14,168 nucleotides of DNA, from NCBI GenBank assembly GCA_022447335.1, contig JAKVCF010000052.1, forward strand, positions 1-14,168, written 5' to 3'. Below are positions 6,541-13,585 of this stretch, in pieces. The stretch is from Planctomycetota bacterium (GTDB lineage Bacteria; Planctomycetota; UBA1135). The notes beneath the pieces are model-generated. The model was given only the letters and a program-made list of their open reading frames with translations. It ran no database searches and was not told where the DNA came from. Positions within the stretch are counted from its first letter, which is position 1. Each line of letters opens with the position of its first letter. The position numbers were made by a program, and so were the translations under genes.

Positions 6541-8199
6541 CTACATGTGGTCAAGGACAAATTCCTTCCAGTTATCCTCAAACTCTTCAATATTGATTTG
6601 GCCCCAGGAAGCGTCCATGGCCGCCTTCCAGATCTCGAGTTTGCGTTCTTCGCCCACGCGAGGGCGCTTCAGTTGAGCTTCGATAGCCGAGCGAATCTCG
6701 GCGGTCTGATCGCCTTCTGGTAGCGCATTCAGCTCCTCTTCAAGCGTTTTGCGTACATCGGCATAGGCGGCTTGATAGCCATCATGCAACACGCGGATGT
6801 AGTTCGGAATGATATCTGCATATTCCTTTTCCCATACCTTTTTTGGCACCTTGCCAAGTGTGCCCATGCGCAGCATGTAAATGATCGACCAAGACTGTTC
6901 GTAAGGCGATGTGTTGCCTGGTCCCTGACCCTGCCATTGCGGGTGGTTGTAGTTGATGTGAACGAAGATCGGCTTGTGCTTGTCATCGCGTACCAGAGTC
7001 TTGGCGTTTTGATAACGATCTAGGCCACCTGGCATGTGTGCCGTGGGGGTGGCTCGCTTGCCTTTGAACTCGTAGCAACCGTAAAAGTCACCGTGGCCTT
7101 CGTCGAACCATCGGTGCGCTTCCGAGCGGTCGAATAGAAAGTAGCAGTACTGGTGGAAAGCTTCGTGGCTCATTACAGCCAGAGTCTCACGGCGATCGCG
7201 TTCTCTGTTGTCGTAGAGTACGAGTTCTGTGGTCGAAGGCTTGAAGTAGCCTGCAACCCCAGGTCTAGTGTTTCCATATTGCGAGAACTCGTCTTGGTTC
7301 TTGCAGACGCGCACGACCGAAACGTGAGTGATTTCCTCGGTGGGAGGGAAGTCCTTTTCAAAGACGCGCCGCGAGGCCTCTAGGCGTTCGATGACTTCTT
7401 TGATGAACCCCTTGTCGTCCGATGAGGTCAAGATGATGTAGTCCTCGGTTGGGGTTTCAACTGCTGTCCAACCCGGGGTTTTCTCAGCCTCGGCCTTGTG
7501 AAATTCAAACTGCTCCTTGTAGCTCGACCCTTCGCTCAGACGGCCAGGTCCGGCGACCTTTTCGATCAGTCGAAGTGACTTGACTGAAGTTTCAAAAGTG
7601 CGAAGCCACTTCTTGTCATCACGGTCGCCTTGCGAAGGTAGGACGTAAAGGAAGACCAAATCAAAGTCGTCCATCGTGACTGTCCAAGTATCAATGACTA
7701 GTCTATATCCATTCGGGCTGTTAGCGCCGTAAGCGGCACGGCGCGCGACTAGTCCCTTTTTGAGTTTTTCGTCTTCCGGTTCGATGATCGGGTTCTTCAA
7801 TCCTTCCTCTTTGAAGTCACGGAAGTCGAACATGCGAGGGATCCATTCTTCGATTGTCGGGCGACGTGTTTCACCACCCGCACGACTGCGTAATCCTGAG
7901 TTTCCGCCGGTCACTGCGGTCGGTGTTTCGAACGTGAATATGTAGAGTTCCGCCTTCCCTTGGGAGATCGAGTTATTTGGCAGCTTGATCCGCAGGTCTT
8001 CACTCGAATAGCGAGCGATTACCTCGGCACGCTTCAGATCGTCACCGACTGGAATGCCAGCCCACTCCTTGAGTGGTTTGAACTCAAAGCCGTTTGTCGT
8101 GTCTTCGACATATTTCGACCCCGCTTTTTGTGCCCAGGCTGGTTGGGCAAGAAGTCCGAACACGAGGGGAAGGACAAACCAAGCAAGCAGGCGCTGCAT
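6541..8199 (-). CDS. Secreted HExxH (gluzincin-like, DUF1570-type) putative metalloprotease
   Basis: The 552-aa protein begins with a clear signal peptide (MQRLLAWFVLPLVFGLLAQPAWAQ), so it is exported. Residues about 30-215 form an N-terminal domain of unknown type. In the second half, MSHEAFHQYCYF (343-354) contains HEAFH (His345, Glu346, His349), and WFDEGHGDFYG (364-374) supplies Glu367, 18 residues after the second His. HExxH plus a downstream Glu in an EG context is the zinc-binding pattern of gluzincin peptidases and matches the peptidase-like DUF1570 family common in planctomycetes (from family knowledge). The C-terminus is Glu/Lys-rich and helical. ATG 8199 lacks a Shine-Dalgarno. The gene lies 69 bp downstream of grpE on the same strand and may be read through from the chaperone operon. 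It converges with the kinase gene with a 5-bp gap. The substrate is unknown. Confidence 0.75.
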   Translation of the reverse strand: MQRLLAWFVLPLVFGLLAQPAWAQKAGSKYVEDTTNGFEFKPLKEWAGIPVGDDLKRAEVIARYSSEDLRIKLPNNSISQGKAELYIFTFETPTAVTGGNSGLRSRAGGETRRPTIEEWIPRMFDFRDFKEEGLKNPIIEPEDEKLKKGLVARRAAYGANSPNGYRLVIDTWTVTMDDFDLVFLYVLPSQGDRDDKKWLRTFETSVKSLRLIEKVAGPGRLSEGSSYKEQFEFHKAEAEKTPGWTAVETPTEDYIILTSSDDKGFIKEVIERLEASRRVFEKDFPPTEEITHVSVVRVCKNQDEFSQYGNTRPGVAGYFKPSTTELVLYDNRERDRRETLAVMSHEAFHQYCYFLFDRSEAHRWFDEGHGDFYGCYEFKGKRATPTAHMPGGLDRYQNAKTLVRDDKHKPIFVHINYNHPQWQGQGPGNTSPYEQSWSIIYMLRMGTLGKVPKKVWEKEYADIIPNYIRVLHDGYQAAYADVRKTLEEELNALPEGDQTAEIRSAIEAQLKRPRVGEERKLEIWKAAMDASWGQINIEEFEDNWKEFVLDHM

Positions 8200-8215
8200 G
8201 GGGTCATTCTAGACC

Positions 8216-8230
8216 AGAGCGGAGCGCTCT
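8216..8230. repeat. Short perfect stem-loop between grpE and the metalloprotease gene
   Basis: AGAGCG (8216-8221) and CGCTCT (8225-8230) form a 6-bp stem with a 3-nt loop in the 69-bp gap after grpE. On the minus strand no T-run follows, so it is at best a weak attenuator or RNA-processing hairpin. The short stem could be chance. Confidence 0.35.
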
Positions 8231-8268
8231 TGCCTCCGACTCTGCGCGAACCGTAGGAAAGAGAGGGT

Positions 8269-8796
8269 CTATGCGGGCTGGACCACCCGTACCTGCGCAG
8301 GGCGTAGGACATGGCTTCCCATCTTGTATCCGCGGCGCAAGACCTCGAGGCGGGCTGCATCAAGGCCATCTTCGGTATCGGTCTGTACAGCTTCGTGCAG
8401 GCTGGGATCGAAGTTGGCGTCGGCAGCTGGAGCGATCTGCTCCAGGCCGTGCTGGCGCAATACGTCCTCAAAGGCTGTGCGAATCGCATCCATGCCTAGT
8501 AGGAAGCCGTCAGCGCTTTCGGCGGCGCGCACCGGCTCGGGAATCGAGCCGAGCGCTAGTTCGATGTGATCGCCGACCATAATCAGGTCGTGGAGTAATC
8601 CTTCGAGACGGCGACGCGTGCGTTGCTCTACTTCACGGTCGAGGCGGCGGCGCATATTTGCCATTTCCGCCTGAGCGCGTAGCGCACGATCTTTCCAGAT
8701 CTCGGCAGAATCTTCCTCTGACTCGACGTCCTCGATTACTTCCGATTCTTGGGGCAGCTCCTCTTCTTGGAGCTCGTCTTTATTCTGAGCGCTCAT
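8269..8796 (-). CDS. grpE: Nucleotide exchange factor GrpE
   Basis: GrpE is a cytoplasmic homodimer that releases ADP from DnaK and so drives its substrate cycle. The 175-aa product has an acidic N-terminal tail (about 5-32), a long helix suited to the dimer coiled coil (about 35-72), and the C-terminal beta domain with NFDPSLHEAV (128-137) and VLRRGYKMGSHVLRPA (152-167), the GrpE signature. Length is typical. The start ATG 8796 overlaps the dnaJ stop in ATGA (8793-8796), indicating translational coupling. Placement at the end of a groEL-groES-groEL-dnaJ series, after dnaJ and with no dnaK nearby, is unusual compared with the common grpE-dnaK-dnaJ order. Confidence 0.96.
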   Translation of the reverse strand: MSAQNKDELQEEELPQESEVIEDVESEEDSAEIWKDRALRAQAEMANMRRRLDREVEQRTRRRLEGLLHDLIMVGDHIELALGSIPEPVRAAESADGFLLGMDAIRTAFEDVLRQHGLEQIAPAADANFDPSLHEAVQTDTEDGLDAARLEVLRRGYKMGSHVLRPAQVRVVQPA

Positions 8797-9887
8797 TCTT
8801 CGATTTGTTCCTTCTGCAGGCGCTGTAGTTCTTTGATTAGGTTCTTTTCATCCCGACCGAGCTTCTTGGGCACATCCACGTAGACGCGCACCAGCAGATC
8901 GCCCCGTCGTCCACCGTGCAGTTTGGGCAAACCATGACTACGTACTCGGAACAACTTGCCAGTAGGCGTGCCTGCCGGCACGCTCATTTTCACATCGCCT
9001 TCGAGCGTTGGCACCAGGATGCGGTCACCTAGAGCTGCTTGGGGATAGCTGATCGGGAGCTCGACATAGAGGTCGCGACCATCGCGGTGAAAGCCTTCTT
9101 TGTCACGAATCTCGACTGCGACATAGAGATCTCCAGGGGCGCCGCCATGAGGACCTGCGTCACCCATGCCGCTAACTCGAATCTGAGCACCTTCTTCGAT
9201 GCCCGCGGGGATTTTGACTTCGATTTCGCTGCGCTTATCGACTTGTCCACTACCGCCACAGTCATCGCAGGGATGGGGGATTACAATTCCATTGCCGTGG
9301 CATTCAGGGCAAGTACTGGCTACCGCTAAGAATCCGCGTTGCTGATGCACGCGGCCGCTTCCCTGACAACGAGGACAGGTCTTCGGCTGAGTGCCTGGGC
9401 TCGCACCTGTTCCCTCGCAGCTGCCGCAGTTCATGCGGTGGCGCACCACCAGCGTGCGCTCTGTGCCGTTCAGCACATCTTCAAGTTCGATAGTGACTCG
9501 CGCGCGCAAGCTGCGGCCGCGCGCCGTTGTTCCAGTGCTGCCCTGGAAGCCGCCGAACAAGTTTTCGAATAGCCCACCGCCACGGCCTCCAAAGATGTCT
9601 CCGAACTGCGCGAAGATGTCTTCTACGTTCATGCCACCGGGTCCGCCGGATTGGCCTGTAGCTCCTTGGACACCGGCGTGACCGAATTGGTCATAGCGGC
9701 GGCGCTTATTGCCGTCGGATAGCACCGCGTAGGCTTCGGCTGCTTCCTTGAAGTGCTCAGCCGCCCCGTCCTCTTTGTTGCGGTCGGGGTGGTACTTGAG
9801 CGCCAGCTTGCGATAAGCGCTTTTGATCTCGGCGTCTTCCGCATCGCGGGAAACGCCGAGGATCACGTAATAGTCGCGCTGCGACAA
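8793..9887 (-). CDS. dnaJ: Chaperone DnaJ (type I Hsp40)
   Basis: DnaJ delivers unfolded clients to DnaK and stimulates its ATPase. The 364-aa product is complete: a J domain (about 5-68) with HPD at 33-35, a Gly/Phe-rich linker (about 72-118), a cysteine-rich zinc domain with four CxxCxGxG repeats starting at Cys154, 171, 193 and 207, and the C-terminal beta-sandwich client-binding domains to the end. The start is TTG 9887, the only sensible start, 9 bp after the groEL2 stop. A rare start codon in so short a gap suggests coupling to groEL2 translation and reduced output relative to it. The 3' end overlaps grpE by 4 bp. No dnaK lies in this cluster, so its partner must be encoded elsewhere. 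Confidence 0.97.
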   Translation of the reverse strand: MSQRDYYVILGVSRDAEDAEIKSAYRKLALKYHPDRNKEDGAAEHFKEAAEAYAVLSDGNKRRRYDQFGHAGVQGATGQSGGPGGMNVEDIFAQFGDIFGGRGGGLFENLFGGFQGSTGTTARGRSLRARVTIELEDVLNGTERTLVVRHRMNCGSCEGTGASPGTQPKTCPRCQGSGRVHQQRGFLAVASTCPECHGNGIVIPHPCDDCGGSGQVDKRSEIEVKIPAGIEEGAQIRVSGMGDAGPHGGAPGDLYVAVEIRDKEGFHRDGRDLYVELPISYPQAALGDRILVPTLEGDVKMSVPAGTPTGKLFRVRSHGLPKLHGGRRGDLLVRVYVDVPKKLGRDEKNLIKELQRLQKEQIEE

Positions 9888-9896
9888 AGCTCAGAA

Positions 9897-11501
9897 TCAG
9901 GAAGCTGAAGCAGCTTCCTTCTTCTCCTTCTCGTCGGTCACCAGGGTGTTGGTGGTTAGTAGCAGGCCGGCGATCGAGCCAGCATTTTGCAGTGCAGTGC
10001 GCACTACTTTTGCCGGGTCGAGGATGCCTGCCTTGCCCATGTCAGTGAACTCGTCGCGTAGGGCGTCGTATCCCTTCCAGCCGCTGCTCTCGGCAACTTC
10101 TTCTGCGATCAGGCTGCCGTCACGACCTGCTTTTTCGGCAATGGTGCGGGTTGGAGCCTTAAGAGCGCGCAGGACAAGGTCCACACCCATTTTTTCATCG
10201 CCATGCGCTTTGGTGCGTGCCTCTTGGATAGCTTCGGTGCAGCGTAGCAGTGATGTGCCGCCACCCGGGACCACGCCTTCTTCAACGGCCGCCCGGGTCG
10301 CATGCAGCGCATCTTCGACACGGTGCTTGCGCTCTTTCATTTCGGCTTCAGTCGCGCCCCCAACCTTGATGATCGCGATGCCACCTTCGAGCTTGGCGAG
10401 CCGCTCTTGAAGCTTTTCGCGATCGTAGTCCGAAGTTGACTTCTCGATTTGCCCACCAATCTGCTGGATACGAGCTTTGAGCTCGGTCTTCTTGCCACCG
10501 CCATCGACAAGGACGGTGCGGTCCTTTTCGACCGAGAGCTTTTTGACGCGCCCGAGATCGTCCAGGGTGACATCGGCGAGCTTGTCGCCAGTCTCTTCCA
10601 TGATCGCGCGGGCACCAGTCAAAATCGAGATGTCTTGCAACATCGCCTTACGGCGATCGCCGAAGCCCGGAGCCTTTACGGCGACGACCTTCATGATGCC
10701 GCGCAGGCGGTTGACTACGAGTGCGGCCAGGGCTTCGGCTTCAACGTCTTCAGCAATAACCAGCAGTGGTTGACCGGTCTGGGCGACTTGTTCAAGTACG
10801 GGTAGGAACTCTTGCAGGTTTGAGATTTTCTTTTCGTGCACCAGAACCAGAGCGTCCTCGTACTCCGAGGTCATTTTGCCGGCGTCAGTAACGAAGTACG
10901 GCGAGATATAGCCTTTGTCGAAGGACATTCCATCGACGTATTCGAGGGTGGTGTCGACGCCGGTGCCTTCTTCGACAGTGATGACGCACTTGGAGCCACC
11001 TTGGTCGAATGATTCAGCGAAAATCTCGCCAATTTCGGAATCCTGGTTAGCCGAGATTGTCCCGACTTTGGCGATGTCGTCGCGCCCCTTGATTTTCTTG
11101 GATTGGCTGGCAATCGCTTCGACTGCGGCTTTCACGCCTAAGTCAATGCCATTTCGCAGCGAGGCGGGGCTGGCGCCAGCGGCCATGTACTTCAGGCCGC
11201 CGCGAATCATGTCTGCCGCAAGCACGGTAGCTGTGGTGGTGCCATCGCCGGCTTCGTCGTTTGTCTTTGATGCCACTTCGCGCACCAATTTCGCGCCCAT
11301 ATTCTCAAAGCCGTCTTCGACTTCGATTTCTTTGGCTACCGAAACGCCATCTTTAGTGACAGTGGGGGCACCGAAGGATTTCTCAAGAATCACGTTGCGA
11401 CCAGCTGGGCCGAGAGTGACGGAAACGGTGCGAGCTAGGGTGTCGATGCCGCGGAACAGCTTCTCGCGAGCTTGATCGTCAAACAGAATTTGCTTTGCCA
11501 T
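9897..11501 (-). CDS. groEL: Chaperonin GroEL, second copy (canonical type, groEL2)
   Basis: This is the Hsp60 subunit of the ATP-driven double-ring folding cage. The 534-aa product has the equatorial ATP-site signature EAGDGTTTATVLA (83-95, Asp86), Asp51, and EDALHAT with catalytic Asp397 (Asp398 in E. coli). The apical binding surface is standard: KGYISPYF (196-203) keeps the equivalents of E. coli Tyr199, Tyr203 and Phe204, and the equivalents of Leu234, Leu237, Leu259, Val263 and Val264 are present. The C-terminus ends EKKEAASAS, without the GGM repeats that line the cavity floor in E. coli GroEL. Start ATG 11501 has an excellent AAGGAGGG site overlapping the groES stop 12 bp upstream. 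I judge this the general-purpose chaperonin of the pair. Confidence 0.97.
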   Translation of the reverse strand: MAKQILFDDQAREKLFRGIDTLARTVSVTLGPAGRNVILEKSFGAPTVTKDGVSVAKEIEVEDGFENMGAKLVREVASKTNDEAGDGTTTATVLAADMIRGGLKYMAAGASPASLRNGIDLGVKAAVEAIASQSKKIKGRDDIAKVGTISANQDSEIGEIFAESFDQGGSKCVITVEEGTGVDTTLEYVDGMSFDKGYISPYFVTDAGKMTSEYEDALVLVHEKKISNLQEFLPVLEQVAQTGQPLLVIAEDVEAEALAALVVNRLRGIMKVVAVKAPGFGDRRKAMLQDISILTGARAIMEETGDKLADVTLDDLGRVKKLSVEKDRTVLVDGGGKKTELKARIQQIGGQIEKSTSDYDREKLQERLAKLEGGIAIIKVGGATEAEMKERKHRVEDALHATRAAVEEGVVPGGGTSLLRCTEAIQEARTKAHGDEKMGVDLVLRALKAPTRTIAEKAGRDGSLIAEEVAESSGWKGYDALRDEFTDMGKAGILDPAKVVRTALQNAGSIAGLLLTTNTLVTDEKEKKEAASAS

Positions 11502-11507
11502 GGGAAT

Positions 11508-11515
11508 CCCTCCTT
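11508..11515 (-). promoter_or_regulatory. Strong ribosome-binding site of groEL2
   Basis: Minus-strand AAGGAGGG lies six bases before ATG 11501 and overlaps the groES stop TAA (11514-11516). It is the strongest Shine-Dalgarno in the chaperone operon, suggesting high groEL2 translation, tightly linked to groES. Confidence 0.85.
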
Positions 11516-11819
11516 AACCGAGTTTGGCGAGGATCTCGTCGGCGCGCAGGATCTTGTATTCGACCCCGTTCAGCTCGACTTTGGAACCGGCGTATGGGCC
11601 GTAGATGACTTCGTCGCCGAGGGAGACAGGCATCTCAGCGCGTGAGCCATCTTTTGTGCGGCGACCGGGGCCGGCCGCGACGATTTTGCCACGGTTGGGC
11701 GCCTCTTGAGCGCTGTCCGGTAGCACGATGCCGCTGGCCGAGACGGTCTCGGCGGCCACAGGCTCCACGAGCACCCGATCTTCGATGGGCGTGAAAGCGA
11801 TCTTGGCAGTTTTGGCCAT
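11514..11819 (-). CDS. groES: Co-chaperonin GroES
   Basis: GroES is the heptameric lid that closes the GroEL cage. The 101-aa product has the expected layout: a beta-barrel core starting FTPIEDRVLVEP (9-20), a mobile loop (about 20-36) with the GroEL-contacting SGIVLPDSA (29-37, tripeptide Ile31-Val32-Leu33), PNRGKIVAAGPG (41-52), and the C-terminal YKILRADEILAKL. It is slightly longer than the 97-aa E. coli protein. It is the only groES in the window and lies between the two groEL genes: 31 bp after groEL1 and 12 bp before groEL2. Its own ribosome-binding site is weak (AGAGA region). It could serve both rings, although GroEL1's changed apical surface makes that a question. Confidence 0.97.
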   Translation of the reverse strand: MAKTAKIAFTPIEDRVLVEPVAAETVSASGIVLPDSAQEAPNRGKIVAAGPGRRTKDGSRAEMPVSLGDEVIYGPYAGSKVELNGVEYKILRADEILAKLG

Positions 11820-11850
11820 GTTCGTGTTTCTCTGGTCTTGCTAGGGATGC

Positions 11851-13476
11851 TTAAAAATCGCCCTCGAACTGCGAGTCGGCGTTGGTTTTATTTTCAGTTT
11901 CTGCCTCGACGACAAGGCAGTCGGTAGTCATCAGAGTGGCTGCGACCGAGATCGCGTTCTCCAGCGCAGTGCGCGTCACTTTCAGTGGATCGACTACGCC
12001 CGCGGCGAACATGTCGCCGTACTCATCACGCAATGCGTCAAAGCCGTGCGCGAATGCCTTTGAGCTGCGCACGTTGCGTACTACGACCGAGCCGTCCAGG
12101 CCGGCATTTTCCGCGATGACACGAATCGGCTGGCTGAGTGCACCGAACAGAATCTCGGCTCCGGTCGCCTCGTCATTGGTCAGAGTTGACTTCTTGGCTA
12201 CGGCGTCAGCCGAGCGCAGGAAGGCGGTGCCGCCGCCCGGCAGAATGCCTTCAGCAATCGCGGCCATAGTTGCGTGCTTAGCGTCTTCGTAGCGATGTTT
12301 GCGCTCCTTGACTTCAGCTTCGGTGGCGCCGCCCACGCGTACTTGTGCGATGCCGCCGACCAGCTTGGCGAGGCGCTCTTCGAGCTTCTCACGATCGTAG
12401 TCACTTGTCGTAGCTTCGATTTGGCGGCGAATCAAGCCTGCGCGCGCGTCGATATCGACTGACTTGCCGGCGCCCTGCACGATAGTGGTGGCACCGCTCT
12501 CGACTATGACTTTCTTGGCAGTTCCGAGCTGATCTAGAGTGACCTTTTCTAACTCTATACCATCTTCTTTCATAATCGGGTGTGCGTTGGTCACCGTCGC
12601 GATATCACGCAGCATCTCCTTACGGCGATCGCCATAGCCCGGCGCTTTGACGGCGCAGACATCGAGGATGCCGCGCATTTTGTTGACAACCAGTGTGGCG
12701 AGGGCTTCGCCATCGATGTCCTCGGCGATGACCAGGAGAGTGCGACCAGCTTCCTTGGACTGTTCGAGCAGCGGTAGTAGTGACTGAATGGAAGAGATCT
12801 TCTCTTCGTGCACCAAAATGGCTGGGTTCTCCATTGCGCATTCAAGTGCTTCGGCGTCGGTCGCGAAATGCTGCGACAGGAAGCCGCGGTCGAACTGCAT
12901 GCCCTTGACCGTCTTGACTTCGGTGTCGAGCGACTTGCCTTCTTCGATGGTGATCACACCGTCTTTACCGACTTCAGCGAAGGCGTCAGCCAGAATCTTA
13001 CCGACGGCGGCGTCGTTATTTGCGGCGATCGTGGCGACGGCTTGAATCGCGTCGTTGTCCTCGACCTTCTTGGCGTTATTGGCCAAATGTGCCTTGACGT
13101 CTTCGGCCGCGGTACGCATCCCGCGGATCAGCGCCTGGGGGTCGGCGCCGACGGTCAGATGGCGCAATGCGCCGCGATAGAGCGACCAAGCCAGCAGTGT
13201 GGCGGTGGTGGTGCCATCACCTGCGCGGTCATTGGTTTTCGAGGCCGCCTCCTTGACGAGCTGCGCCCCCAAGTTCTCAGACTTGTCCGGAAGTTCGATG
13301 TCACGGGCGACGGTCACACCATCTTTGGTGATCAGTGGGCCGCCCCAGGACTTGTCGAGCACCGCGCAGCGGCCCTTCGGTCCGAGGGTGGAGACGACGG
13401 CTTTGGCCAGTTTTTCGACGCCGGCGAGGACGGCCTCGCGGGCATCGGTATCGAAGGTGAGTTGCTTCTCTGCCAT
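11851..13476 (-). CDS. groEL: Chaperonin GroEL, first copy (divergent paralogue, groEL1)
   Basis: The 541-aa Hsp60 subunit aligns with E. coli numbering through the apical domain. ATPase residues are intact: Asp52 in TKDGVTVARD, AGDGTTTATLLA (85-96, Asp87), and EDAKHAT with Asp398. The apical binding surface is altered: RGFLSQHF (197-204) has Phe199 for Tyr, Gln202 for Pro and His203 for Tyr, while Leu234, Leu237, Leu259, Val263 and Val264 are kept. Other differences from the standard sequence include GRCAVLDKSWGG (35-46). The tail ends TNADSQFEGDF, acidic and lacking GGM repeats. It is first in the operon, behind a sigma-54-like promoter, with GAGGA four bases before ATG 13476. It is clearly not a recent duplicate of groEL2. 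A specialised client range or condition is inferred, not shown. Confidence 0.96.
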   Translation of the reverse strand: MAEKQLTFDTDAREAVLAGVEKLAKAVVSTLGPKGRCAVLDKSWGGPLITKDGVTVARDIELPDKSENLGAQLVKEAASKTNDRAGDGTTTATLLAWSLYRGALRHLTVGADPQALIRGMRTAAEDVKAHLANNAKKVEDNDAIQAVATIAANNDAAVGKILADAFAEVGKDGVITIEEGKSLDTEVKTVKGMQFDRGFLSQHFATDAEALECAMENPAILVHEEKISSIQSLLPLLEQSKEAGRTLLVIAEDIDGEALATLVVNKMRGILDVCAVKAPGYGDRRKEMLRDIATVTNAHPIMKEDGIELEKVTLDQLGTAKKVIVESGATTIVQGAGKSVDIDARAGLIRRQIEATTSDYDREKLEERLAKLVGGIAQVRVGGATEAEVKERKHRYEDAKHATMAAIAEGILPGGGTAFLRSADAVAKKSTLTNDEATGAEILFGALSQPIRVIAENAGLDGSVVVRNVRSSKAFAHGFDALRDEYGDMFAAGVVDPLKVTRTALENAISVAATLMTTDCLVVEAETENKTNADSQFEGDF

Positions 13477-13480
13477 GGGT

Positions 13481-13485
13481 TCCTC
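13481..13485 (-). promoter_or_regulatory. Ribosome-binding site of groEL1
   Basis: Minus-strand GAGGA ends four bases before ATG 13476 (GAGGAACCCATG). It fixes the groEL1 start and lies within the roughly 16-nt leader predicted from the upstream promoter. Confidence 0.7.
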
Positions 13486-13502
13486 AGGAATCTGAACTCA
13501 TG

Positions 13503-13519
13503 TGCAAATGGAGTGCCAA
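13503..13519 (-). promoter_or_regulatory. Sigma-54 (RpoN) -24/-12 promoter for the chaperone operon
   Basis: Minus-strand sequence reads TTGGCAC TCCAT TTGCA. The -24 element TTGGCAC is at 13519-13513 and the -12 element TTGC at 13507-13504. The invariant GG (13517-13516) and GC (13505-13504) are exactly 10 bases apart, as sigma-54 requires. The match to the consensus TTGGCACG-N4-TTGC(A/T) departs only at the final G. The start of transcription would be near 13492, leaving a short leader with the groEL1 ribosome-binding site. It is the only strong promoter I see before the five-gene operon. Sigma-54 dependence implies control by an enhancer-binding activator not present in this window. Confidence 0.65.
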
Positions 13520-13585
13520 CTTGATTCGGTCCGGATGGCAGTCCTGGAAGGGGTGGTGTCGTATGCTTCTGCCGAAATGGCACTC
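13511..13585. repeat. Separated 8-bp inverted repeat across the divergent promoter region
   Basis: GAGTGCCA (13511-13518) and TGGCACTC (13578-13585) are perfect inverted copies, 59 bp apart. The first overlaps the -24 element of the chaperone promoter and the second overlaps the start codon of the divergent gene. It could be paired operator half-sites or coincidence. Confidence 0.35.

Noticed and set aside
8200..8268. Rho-independent terminator after grpE
   Set aside because: Only a 6-bp stem with a 3-nt loop is present and no T-tract follows on the minus strand.
9029..9681. Small plus-strand frames opposite dnaJ
   Set aside because: They arise from the Gly- and Cys-rich codon pattern of the dnaJ linker and zinc domain and show no independent coding evidence.
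13491..13519. CIRCE/HrcA operator upstream of groEL1 (minus strand TTGGCACTC, then GAGTTCAGA)
   Set aside because: The left arm matches TTAGCACTC at 8 of 9 bases, but the right arm matches poorly (about 6 of 9) and the spacer is 11, not 9. The left-arm bases are better explained as the sigma-54 -24 element.
12808..13524. 238-residue open frame on the plus strand opposite groEL1
   Set aside because: It is antisense to the strongly conserved groEL1 coding sequence and has no recognisable motif. Long antisense frames are common opposite GC-rich genes.
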